From positions 1-38,388 of the forward strand of contig JANQDY010000060.1 in the NCBI GenBank assembly GCA_028278625.1: DNA of 38,388 nucleotides, written 5' to 3'. Each line of letters starts with the position of its first letter. Positions within the stretch are counted from its first letter, which is position 1. Below the pieces are notes generated by a model. That model had not been told where the DNA came from. It saw only the letters and a list, made by a program, of their open reading frames with translations, and ran no database searches. This DNA comes from Thermodesulfobacteriota bacterium (GTDB lineage: Bacteria > Desulfobacterota > DSM-4660 > Desulfatiglandales > Desulfatiglandaceae). The translations under genes and the position numbers were made by a program. Shown here piece after piece: positions 17,604 to 24,719 of the stretch.

Positions 17604-18750
17604 TTTTTTGCCCTCTGAGCATTTCTGCAAAAGCCTCAATCCTTGTTTCAATGCGGGCCATGGAACCGGAAGTGTAATCCGTCTCAATTAGGATAACGGG
17701 AATGTCATTTTCTTCCAGAACCGCTTTAACCATGGGGTAGTCGAACTGTAGCACTTCACAATACTTGGGGATCAGAAAAACGACCCCTTCGATATGGTTT
17801 TGGACAATTTTTTCTTTTATGTACCGACGCCAATCCTCTTTTGCATAATGATAACAACTCATGGGATCCCCGCGGAAATGTCGATCCACGAGGCTATCAA
17901 TAGGATCGCCGGATTCCTCAACATCATCGTCAAAATAGCGTGTTCCGTTGTACAAATTGTCGTCGACGACCGCCAATTCGGCTCTTTCAATGCATCGGTA
18001 GATTTCACGATGTTCGCAAACTGTTCCGAACAAGAATATTCGTGGACTTTCTTTGTTGTGAGATCCAGTTTCGACGCCGGCTTTTTTTAGGGCGTCAAGT
18101 AATTCTTGAACGCGCTTGCTGTGCTCTCTTTTGGGCATGGCCGTGGATGTTCTTACGACTGTCATGAAATCGGCGTTTGAAAAAGAAGAGGTAACTTCTG
18201 ATCGATACTGATTCAGAGTTCTCAGCAGGTTTCTGTTACGGTTGTAAATCTTGATGCTCTCGCGGATATGTTGATCCGATACCTCCTTACCGGTAAAAGC
18301 GGTTAAGGCGTCTTTCATCCTGATTAACTCTTGTCTGAAAAAGACCTTCGGATCTGTGCCGTTCTTTTTTTTGGGCAGCCAAAGCGTATGCGTGAAAAAA
18401 TGTGGAAACGTGGCTTCCCATACATGTGAAAATGCACGCATAGAGTCGCAGGCATAGGGGATGACCAAGCCATCCATAGCCTCCAAATTTCCTTCCAGTG
18501 ATGACTCAAAAGCACCTACGTTAAATGCACATATAAAGGACGGCAGATAGCCGTGAGCTTGTTTGATTTCCGACCCCGTTCCCGAAATTGAAACAGGCAG
18601 CACCCCGAAGGCATGAATCAGTTCCTCGGGCACGTCCGGAAACAGAAATCCAATCGCTTTCGAATCCCCGTAAATTTTCAATCGCTCCATCCAATGATAA
18701 GGATCATCATGAACAAACACGAAAGGTTTCAGTAGATTTTCCAGTTCCAT
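17590..18750 (-). CDS. 2-hydroxyacyl-CoA dehydratase D-component subunit (HgdB/BcrC family), first subunit
   Basis: This 386-residue paralogue of the next gene is the first gene of the minus-strand operon. Cys residues at family ligand positions are C74 in SFICAFNVGA, C101 in IPYACDSMRA and C331 in PKYCEVLQFDYP. Start: ATG 18750 with AAAGGA 8 bases upstream. It would form the D component with the second subunit. Such enzymes need an ATP-dependent activator (HgdC/HadI type, ASKHA fold) to inject an electron; none lies in this window, so one must be supplied elsewhere if the enzyme is active. A promoter-like sequence lies about 80 bp upstream. Substrate unknown; phenyllactyl-, indolelactyl- or 2-hydroxyisocaproyl-CoA are reasonable candidates from the context. 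Confidence 0.85.
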   Translation of the reverse strand: MELENLLKPFVFVHDDPYHWMERLKIYGDSKAIGFLFPDVPEELIHAFGVLPVSISGTGSEIKQAHGYLPSFICAFNVGAFESSLEGNLEAMDGLVIPYACDSMRAFSHVWEATFPHFFTHTLWLPKKKNGTDPKVFFRQELIRMKDALTAFTGKEVSDQHIRESIKIYNRNRNLLRTLNQYRSEVTSSFSNADFMTVVRTSTAMPKREHSKRVQELLDALKKAGVETGSHNKESPRIFLFGTVCEHREIYRCIERAELAVVDDNLYNGTRYFDDDVEESGDPIDSLVDRHFRGDPMSCYHYAKEDWRRYIKEKIVQNHIEGVVFLIPKYCEVLQFDYPMVKAVLEENDIPVILIETDYTSGSMARIETRIEAFAEMLRGQKSEII

Positions 18751-18826
18751 GGGTGAGGTCCTTTATCAGTTTTTCGTTCGAAAGGCGCGTTCGTCCTTAC
18801 ATGATTGTCAATAGCGTCTGAATGAA

Positions 18827-18855
18827 AATTTACTCTCAGGCAATACATAAGTCAA
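18827..18855 (-). promoter_or_regulatory. Likely sigma70 promoter of the dehydratase operon
   Basis: On the minus strand TTGACT (18855-18850) is followed by a 17-bp spacer and TAAATT (18832-18827). Both are good matches to consensus with ideal spacing. Transcription would begin near 18820, giving a leader of about 70 nt before ATG 18750. Confidence 0.5.
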
Positions 18856-18968
18856 GCGTTTTTTTCGATAAAGCTCATAAGCAATATTTAAATAATTGGA
18901 ATTGTTGATTTATACTGGCTTATGACTTTTTCATCTGAATCGCCAGAGAATTTAGTTTAAAATTTTCC

Positions 18969-18983
18969 TTGCATATTATGCAA
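18969..18983. repeat. 15-bp perfect palindrome, candidate operator
   Basis: TTGCATATTATGCAA is a perfect 7-1-7 inverted repeat. It overlaps a plus-strand promoter-like pair, TTGCAT (18969-18974), 16 bp, TATTAT (18991-18996). It lies about 115 bp upstream of the minus-strand promoter. The symmetry suggests a dimeric regulator, but which one is unknown. Confidence 0.4.
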
Positions 18984-19235
18984 TGTTGTGTATTATAGAA
19001 TTTCCTTTTAGGCAATTTTCCTGGCGTAGGTGAAAAAGCAGCCGAAGGTTAAACGCTGTTTGAATGAAAGTAGCAGCCCTGAAACACCTTATGCAGGTGT
19101 AAAAAATGCAATCAAAAGCATGAGGAAATGAGTTGGATTATGCCTAATGAGATCGTTTAAAAGGAAAGCATTGCGACATTGCACGGACTGCTTGTCGGCA
19201 TTGGAATTAAAGTTTGGGGATTCTTGAAAAAGCTG

Positions 19236-19264
19236 TTGACATGAATAGGAATCTAGAATAACTA
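19236..19264 (+). promoter_or_regulatory. Candidate promoter of the GntR operon
   Basis: A perfect -35 TTGACA (19236-19241) is followed after 17 bp by TAACTA (19259-19264), a poor -10 that coincides with the first arms of the CTAG repeat cluster. The overlap would let a bound repressor block transcription. TAGAAT at 19254-19259 is a better -10 by sequence but too close to this -35. Confidence 0.4.
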
Positions 19265-19284
19265 GTTAACTAGTTGGCTAGTTA
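19253..19284. promoter_or_regulatory. CTAG-repeat operator, probable GntR binding site
   Basis: Four CTAG motifs begin at 19253, 19262, 19270 and 19278, so the last three recur every 8 bp. The central AACTAGTTAACTAGTT (19260-19275) is a perfect 16-bp palindrome, and TAACTAG at 19259 pairs with CTAGTTA at 19278-19284 as an outer inverted repeat. It lies 64 bp upstream of the GntR start codon and on the putative -10. This fits cooperative binding of a dimeric repressor and autoregulation. The assignment to the neighbouring GntR protein is inferred from position. Confidence 0.55.
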
Positions 19285-19347
19285 TGTAGCATTTTCAGAT
19301 GCCAATGAGGAATTGAACCAACATGCATTTCATGAAAGGGCTTCGTC

Positions 19348-20322
19348 ATGATTCCGATTTCAATCTCACACGAAAGCAAGATTCCCATCTATGTCCAAAT
19401 CGCCGACCATTTTAAAGGAATGATTCATTCGGGAAGGCTGGGAAACGGCGATGCGTTGCCCGGCCGGCAAGCTTTGGCAAAACAGGTCGGGGTAAACATC
19501 AATACCATTAATCACGGGTATAGAATTCTGGAGCATGAAGGGTACATCGTGAGCAGAAGAGGGATAGGCAGTTTCGTCAATTTTAAAGTGGACTTAAAAG
19601 ACAGAGAAGGTCTGATTGAAAAGATCCACGAGAAGCTACTAAATATCAGAGCCCACGCCCTCACCGCTGGTCTTTCGTTAAGCGAATTCAATTCCCTTCT
19701 TGAAAAGGTGTTGTGGCATGAAGCCGACCATACCGCACCAAGGGGTGTATTTGTGGAGTGCCATGCTGCTTGGAGCAAAGATATTGCAGAAAAAATTCAA
19801 CGAGAAATCGGCACAGATGTTCGAGCAGTCATTTTCCCGGACGACAAGACGAACATGAAGGAAGTTATCAAAGCGGTTGAATTATCGGATTTTGTTATTA
19901 CGACACATGCCCATTTTGATGAAGTTCGAGAGATAACGGGTTCTGAAAAAGTGATTTTCCCCGTGGATCTTCATCTTTCCTACGATGTGATGACGTCTTT
20001 GGCAAAACTTAAAGAGGGCAAAATCGCCGTCCCTTTTCTCAATCCGGTGACGGCCAAGCGACTCGGGCACTCTATTAAAGCCATGGGATTTCAGATCGAC
20101 CTGGTATCGGTCAAACACAAGGATTCGAAGGATCTGGTTAGCAAAGTTCAGCCATACGGAAATGTCATGGTGCCGCTCACGCATCTTGAAGCGGTTAAAA
20201 AGGTGATGCCCGAGGGGATCAATATCATTCCTATCCGATCTGTCTTGGGGGAAGAGGCTCTCAAGCAGCTGAAGAATCGTCTGTCCAACATATATCCGGA
20301 TTTTGAGCCTCGAAGCCAATGA
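19348..20322 (+). CDS. GntR-family transcriptional regulator (YtrA-type HTH plus large ligand domain)
   Basis: This 324-residue DNA-binding regulator is first in the plus-strand operon. Residues about 8-80 form the winged HTH: IYVQIADHFKGMIHSGRLGNGDALPG, here split into landmarks IYVQIADH and GDALPGRQ, then QVGVNINTINHGYRIL and the wing RRGIGSFV. YtrA-type proteins often stop near 130 residues. Here a further domain of about 200 residues follows (from VFVECHAAWSKDIAEKI), with alternating beta and alpha segments like a two-lobed sensor. ATG 19348 has AAAGGG 8 bases upstream. It probably binds the CTAG-repeat site just upstream and senses a pathway metabolite; the ligand is unknown. Confidence 0.87.
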   Translation: MIPISISHESKIPIYVQIADHFKGMIHSGRLGNGDALPGRQALAKQVGVNINTINHGYRILEHEGYIVSRRGIGSFVNFKVDLKDREGLIEKIHEKLLNIRAHALTAGLSLSEFNSLLEKVLWHEADHTAPRGVFVECHAAWSKDIAEKIQREIGTDVRAVIFPDDKTNMKEVIKAVELSDFVITTHAHFDEVREITGSEKVIFPVDLHLSYDVMTSLAKLKEGKIAVPFLNPVTAKRLGHSIKAMGFQIDLVSVKHKDSKDLVSKVQPYGNVMVPLTHLEAVKKVMPEGINIIPIRSVLGEEALKQLKNRLSNIYPDFEPRSQ

Positions 20323-20341
20323 AAGAGTTTGAGGATATGAG

Positions 20342-21724
20342 ATGAACCGATTCATGGGACGAGATCCACACAAAAAACTCAAAATGAAAATGCACACAAA
20401 AGGAGGCGTTCAATTGGACAACCAAGTTTCATACATAGAGTGGCTGGAAAGCTATTTCACCAAATACCCGGATGTTCCCAAAGAAGTCATCGTAAAGGAA
20501 GATCTTTTGCGCCAAGGCATGAACTTCACTCAAGCGGCTTTGTCCGGCGATGATTTCAGATATAAGACTTATTTTTTGTTTACCTATGATAAAACCCTTC
20601 GTTCCGAACTGCGAGAAAACGATCCCTTTACAATACCGGAAGACCTTCGCGTCCGCAAGGGGCCGTACGATCTTTTGGACACGGTCGTTCATGTGTACCA
20701 CAACACGGATTCCCCATATTTGGTAGATCTCGTTGACGGGGCTCTTCAGCTCTTACTCGAAGATAAAGCGATTGCAGAGATAGACCTTCCCAAGAAACCG
20801 CCATACTATGGGAGAACTTTTGATGACGGCACCCGCTATGAATCCCTGGTATCCCTGGTTCAGGATCATGTGGCTTTTTCCGTTCCCAATCGCATCTGCC
20901 AGTATTTCTTAAAGAAAGAACAGTGCCTCTTTTGCGATATCAACATGAACGTGAAACAGATCAGCAAGTACAAGGACCGGCTGGGTGATATCGGCGCCGT
21001 GCTCAATCCGGATCGCGTTGCGGAAGTGGTTGAAGTAATGGTCAATACAGAGGACCCGGACCTCCCCATTCGGGCTTTTTATATGACAGGAGGGTCCATA
21101 CTAAATCCGCTAAAAGGCAAAAATGATCTCGACTTCACATTGGACTATGTGACCAGAATCAGAGATCGTATCGGAAGACAAACCCCTATCGTCCTAATCA
21201 CTCAGGCGCAACCCAAAGAGGAAGTAAAGATCCTGAAAGATGCCGGTGTTACCGTCCACAACGCCAATATTGAGGTCTGGGATCCTGAACTTTTCAAATG
21301 GCTTTGCCCCGGAAAGTCGAGAACTATCGGCAGAGAGACTTGGATAAAAAGAGTTCTGGACTCCGTCGATGTCATGGGAGAAGGAAATGTCAGCCCCAAT
21401 ATGGTTGCCGGCGTCGAGATGGCCCAACCCAATGGTTTTAAAACCGTGGCAGAGGCCATTAATTCCAATCGGAAGTGTTATGAATTTTTGATGTCCCATG
21501 GCGTCATTCCTCACCTGGACAGTTGGTGCATTGAACGCGAGTCGGTTTTGCGGGACAATCCAATCATACCCCTCGAGTTTTTTATTGAAATTGACAAGGT
21601 CTGGTTCGAAATCTGGGATAAGTATAAATTACCACAGCCCACGGGCTACGGGCCAATGGGCGGACCCGGCAGGGCCTTTTACGGAAATTCAGGTCATGCG
21701 GATATGGGCCCGGTAAAAGCCTGA
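20342..21724 (+). CDS. Radical SAM protein with CX8CX2C cluster motif
   Basis: This protein of up to 460 residues appears to be a radical SAM enzyme. The cluster motif is at C186, C195 and C198 (CQYFLKKEQCLFC), spaced CX8CX2C instead of CX3CX2C. It begins about 180 residues in, after an extra N-terminal domain. FYMTGGSIL fits the SAM-binding GG motif. NIEVWDPELF and the later segment with LDSWCIERES lie in the barrel and C-terminal parts. ATG 20342 has GAGG 7 bases upstream. An in-frame TTG at 20414 is preceded by an excellent AAAGGAGG and skips a basic, non-conserved-looking leader, so a 436-residue product is quite possible. It sits directly before the PorGDAB-like genes. I do not recognise its reaction. 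Confidence 0.75.
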   Translation: MNRFMGRDPHKKLKMKMHTKGGVQLDNQVSYIEWLESYFTKYPDVPKEVIVKEDLLRQGMNFTQAALSGDDFRYKTYFLFTYDKTLRSELRENDPFTIPEDLRVRKGPYDLLDTVVHVYHNTDSPYLVDLVDGALQLLLEDKAIAEIDLPKKPPYYGRTFDDGTRYESLVSLVQDHVAFSVPNRICQYFLKKEQCLFCDINMNVKQISKYKDRLGDIGAVLNPDRVAEVVEVMVNTEDPDLPIRAFYMTGGSILNPLKGKNDLDFTLDYVTRIRDRIGRQTPIVLITQAQPKEEVKILKDAGVTVHNANIEVWDPELFKWLCPGKSRTIGRETWIKRVLDSVDVMGEGNVSPNMVAGVEMAQPNGFKTVAEAINSNRKCYEFLMSHGVIPHLDSWCIERESVLRDNPIIPLEFFIEIDKVWFEIWDKYKLPQPTGYGPMGGPGRAFYGNSGHADMGPVKA

Positions 21725-21766
21725 ACATCTTGCAAATGACCGTTGTACGATCCTAGGAGAAGATTC

Positions 21767-22342
21767 ATGTATGAAATTGTCTTTTTCGGCCGTGGAGGCC
21801 AGGGTGCGGTCACGGCTGCCCAGGTGTTGGCGGAAGCCGCCTTTTTGAAGGGGTTTCAGGCACAGGCATTTCCCAAATTCGGAATTGAGAGAAGAGGCGC
21901 GCCGGTGAATGCATTTGCCCGGATCGCCAAAGAGTCCATCGAATACAGGGGGAGTATTAGATCGGCGGATTTCGCCATCGTTACCGACATCATGTCGGTT
22001 TCTCCGGAAATTCTCTTCTCAAGCCTCAAGCCGTCAGCGGCAGCGATACTAAACTCCCACCTATCCGTGGAAGAACTCGGTGAATTCAAGGAAAGCGTTG
22101 AACGGAGCGATGTGAAAATCTATGCCGTGGATGCAACGGATATATCGGAAAAGGTCTTCGGAGAGACGCCCATACCCATTACAAGCATCGCCATGGTAGG
22201 CGCTTTTGCCGCGGCATCCGGCCTTATCGACCTTCTGAGCATCGAAAAAGCACTCGGTGCTTTTTTCGGGTCCAAATTGGCAAAGAAGAATCACAAGTCG
22301 GCTTCTATGGCATTTGAGCATCTAAGGGGGGAACCTTCATGA
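21767..22342 (+). CDS. 2-oxoacid:ferredoxin oxidoreductase gamma subunit (PorG-like)
   Basis: This 191-residue subunit opens with YEIVFFGRGGQGAVTAAQVL, the GXGGQG signature of gamma subunits, then QAFPKFGIERRGAPVNAFAR, the RRG-containing segment common to Por/Vor gamma chains. ATG 21767 follows AGGAGA by 6 bases; an upstream TTG lacks such a site. Its stop overlaps the ATG of the delta-like gene (ATGA). The four overlapping genes G, D, A, B form a classic heterotetrameric 2-oxoacid:ferredoxin oxidoreductase, separate from the IorAB pair on the other strand. Whether the substrate is pyruvate, 2-oxoisovalerate or another 2-oxoacid is not decidable by eye. Confidence 0.9.
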   Translation: MYEIVFFGRGGQGAVTAAQVLAEAAFLKGFQAQAFPKFGIERRGAPVNAFARIAKESIEYRGSIRSADFAIVTDIMSVSPEILFSSLKPSAAAILNSHLSVEELGEFKESVERSDVKIYAVDATDISEKVFGETPIPITSIAMVGAFAAASGLIDLLSIEKALGAFFGSKLAKKNHKSASMAFEHLRGEPS

Positions 22343-23538
22343 GCCAAAAAATCATCGGACCGGATATGAAAGCATTGTATTCTTACCAAAACCTTCCCAT
22401 TGGTGCGACCATCACCGGGACCGGCGCCGCCACAGTGCCGACCGGCACCTGGCGGTTCTATCGTCCAAAGCTTAGAGAAGCGATTCCCCCGTGCCAGTCC
22501 GCGTGTCCCGCGGGAGTAGATGTCAGGGGCTTCATATCTTTAGTGAAAAAGAAGAAGTATGCCGAGGCTTATCAGTGTTATGTGATGGAGAACCCCTTTC
22601 CGCGCATTTGCGGAAGTGTCTGCGACCATCCGTGCGAAAACGAATGTTTAAGGGCCCACTGTGACGAAGCCTTGGCAATTCAACATCTGGAGCTTTTTCT
22701 ATCGTCCCATGGATATTCGCCCATGAAAAACGCGATCTCCGCAACCGCCCCTAAAAACGTGGCAGTGGTGGGGAGCCGGTTGGAAGAATTGGCATGCGTC
22801 TATTTTCTCACAAGGCTTGGGCATTCGGTGTCTTTCTTCGCGGGCAAAGATGGGCTGAGAGCGGTTTATGAAAGTCTTGTAACGGCACATGGATTGCCCA
22901 ATGAGGACCCATGGAAAAGGGAGATCGATAGGGTCGTTGAAACTGATTCAGCAGTAAAGATCGAAAGGGATTCGGCCCCTGAGAATCTAATGAAATTTGA
23001 TATGGTCATTTGGGGCCTCAATGAACAACCCATCGCCACTCCCCCAGATCCATTCCTTTTGCTGGCGCATGAGCATACGGTTGCGGAGTCCATCGGAAGA
23101 GGAAAAGAGACAGCTATCGCCGGGGACCTGCGTCTAAGGAAAAAAGACCCTAAAACCGGGAATGCGGCGCTCTTGTTGGGCCCCCACGGGTCTCCTTCTT
23201 TTGAACGTTATTTGGCCGTTTTGGCCGGCGGGAAACCTGCAGCCCCTGAACTGGCGCTACTGGAAGAGATTAATTTGAAATCCTTCAAGCCGCAACCCCG
23301 CAGTGTCGACAAAGAAATTTCTGATGCCGTCAAAGAAGCAAAAAGATGTTTTGAGTGTGGCAGATGCACACTCTGTGGGGAATGTGTTGCCTATTGCCCG
23401 GATCAGGCCGTCCGACCTGAACAGGGTGAGAAGCGGGTTAAATTTGACTATGCCTATTGTAAAGGATGCGGTATCTGCGCCCATGAATGCCCCCGCGGTG
23501 CAATCCACTTTGTCAAGGAGGAATCAGGATGGCGTTGA
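22339..23538 (+). CDS. 2-oxoacid:ferredoxin oxidoreductase delta subunit fused to a degenerate GltD-like domain
   Basis: This 399-residue iron-sulfur protein is a composite. Residues about 35-45 (TGTWRFYRPK) resemble the PorD N-terminus. Residues 50-125 match the GltD-type [4Fe-4S] domain (CQSACPAGVDVRGFI, then CGSVCDHPCENECLR). A Rossmann-like segment starts at 141 (NVAVVGSRLEEL). The dinucleotide motif that should read GXGXXG is G145-S-R147-L-E-E150, so two key glycines are Arg and Glu. The C-terminus is a two-cluster ferredoxin: C337, C340, C343, C346, C349, C353 and C374, C377, C380, C384. Usual PorD is only about 100 residues. The insert has probably lost flavin/NADPH chemistry but may keep iron-sulfur clusters. 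The start overlaps porG and the stop overlaps porA. Confidence 0.82.
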   Translation: MSQKIIGPDMKALYSYQNLPIGATITGTGAATVPTGTWRFYRPKLREAIPPCQSACPAGVDVRGFISLVKKKKYAEAYQCYVMENPFPRICGSVCDHPCENECLRAHCDEALAIQHLELFLSSHGYSPMKNAISATAPKNVAVVGSRLEELACVYFLTRLGHSVSFFAGKDGLRAVYESLVTAHGLPNEDPWKREIDRVVETDSAVKIERDSAPENLMKFDMVIWGLNEQPIATPPDPFLLLAHEHTVAESIGRGKETAIAGDLRLRKKDPKTGNAALLLGPHGSPSFERYLAVLAGGKPAAPELALLEEINLKSFKPQPRSVDKEISDAVKEAKRCFECGRCTLCGECVAYCPDQAVRPEQGEKRVKFDYAYCKGCGICAHECPRGAIHFVKEESGWR

Positions 23539-24719
23539 AATCAAAAAGAAAAATGATAACGGGTAATTATGCGGCCGCCTACGGAGCCAAACTGGCGAGG
23601 CCCGAAGTCATACCGATCTATCCGATTACCCCGCAGACATCAACCGTTGAAAAGCTCGTCGAATTCATAGATCAAGAAGAACTTGTGGCAAGTTTTGTGC
23701 CTGTAGAATCGGAGCACAGTGCAATGGTTAGCGCCATCAGCGCACAGGGCGTGGGGGCCAGAACCTTTACGGCGTCTTCCTCCCAAGGGATGGCCTATAT
23801 GTATGAAAATCTCTTTGTGGCCTCAGGCCTTCGGCTTCCAGTGGTTATTACAATCGTCAATCGCGGGCTGGCCATGCCCATATCCATTCTTCCGGACCAG
23901 GGAGACTCATTGGGTAGCCGGGATGCGGGATGGCTGCAGTATTATGCGGGTGATGCCCAGGAAGTTCTCGATTTCATCATTCAAGCCTATAGAGTCGCAG
24001 AGGACCCAAGGGTTTTATTGCCTGCGGCCGTATGTTTTGAAGGCTTTGTCATCTCGCACTTTACAGAGCCCGTGGAAATCCCTTACCAGGAAGATGTGGA
24101 CGCATTCTTACCCGAATACGATCCCAAACATGTGGTTCTCGATCCATCCAACCCCATGCATTTGGGTATTCTCGTCAATGAACTCTATTACACTGAATAC
24201 CGGTACCAGCAAAAGGTTGCCATGGATAACGCGCTTTCGGTCGTAGAGGAAGTAAACGCGGAATTCAAAAGCCTGTGGGGTCGAGGGACCGGCACGGCTG
24301 AAACATTTTTGGCGGAAGATGCCCAAGTTCTGCTGGTTGTGATGGGCGCCTTGTCGGGACCCGCAAAAATGGCCGTCAGGGCACTCAGGGATGAAGGGGT
24401 CAGGGCCGGCCTTGTCCGCCTTACCCTTTTCAGACCTTTTCCAAGAGAGCTTCTTGCATCACTGACCCAAAACGCGGATTTGTGCATTGTGTTGGATCGA
24501 AATGTTTCCCTGGGATCCACGGGCATTCTGTATGGTGAAACGGCCGCGGCATTGGCCAATCAGAAAAAACCGGAAAAAATCATCAACTATATTCTGGGAT
24601 TGGGTGGGAGGGATGTGGAACCTGACCTTTTAAAAGAACTGATCCAGAATACACATGGAAATTTTAAGGAACAAAGGGAGATTGATCCCGTTTCATGGAT
24701 AGGAGTGAGAGGCTTATGA
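23529..24719 (+). CDS. 2-oxoacid:ferredoxin oxidoreductase alpha subunit (PorA-like)
   Basis: This 396-residue subunit holds the pyrimidine-binding and transketolase C-terminal domains. The N-terminal GNYAAAYGAKLARPEVI, followed by PIYPITPQTSTVEKLVEFI, is typical of PorA. The region FVPVESEHSAMVSAISAQGVGARTFTA (landmarks VESEHSAM and FTASSSQGM) forms the TPP pocket, and SILPDQGDSLGSRDAGW matches the conserved DxGDSL segment. ATG 23529 has AAGGAGG 7 bases upstream and overlaps the delta-like gene by 10 bp; the longer frame starting inside that gene is not credible. The stop overlaps the beta gene start. Confidence 0.92.
   Translation: MALKSKRKMITGNYAAAYGAKLARPEVIPIYPITPQTSTVEKLVEFIDQEELVASFVPVESEHSAMVSAISAQGVGARTFTASSSQGMAYMYENLFVASGLRLPVVITIVNRGLAMPISILPDQGDSLGSRDAGWLQYYAGDAQEVLDFIIQAYRVAEDPRVLLPAAVCFEGFVISHFTEPVEIPYQEDVDAFLPEYDPKHVVLDPSNPMHLGILVNELYYTEYRYQQKVAMDNALSVVEEVNAEFKSLWGRGTGTAETFLAEDAQVLLVVMGALSGPAKMAVRALRDEGVRAGLVRLTLFRPFPRELLASLTQNADLCIVLDRNVSLGSTGILYGETAAALANQKKPEKIINYILGLGGRDVEPDLLKELIQNTHGNFKEQREIDPVSWIGVRGL

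Larger units (their letters stand above)
18751..19347. promoter_or_regulatory. Divergent AT-rich control region between the two operons
   Basis: This 597-bp gap separates the minus-strand dehydratase operon from the plus-strand GntR operon. It is visibly richer in A and T than its surroundings, especially 18830-19030. I find no gene in it. It holds promoter-like hexamers in both directions, a 15-bp palindrome at 18969-18983, a small hairpin (ACACCT, loop TATGC, AGGTGT, 19084-19100), and the CTAG cluster at 19253-19284. The size and the number of symmetric elements fit a shared regulatory region. Confidence 0.6.

Noticed and set aside
17604..17687. Longer N-terminus for the second dehydratase subunit
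   Set aside because: It would lie within the coding region of the first subunit without a ribosome site; GTG 17603 has a good one.
19021..19110. Possible glycine-riboswitch-like core (GCCGAAGG) upstream of the GntR gene
   Set aside because: Only an 8-base match is visible; the other conserved elements and the P1/P3 layout of a glycine aptamer are not present.
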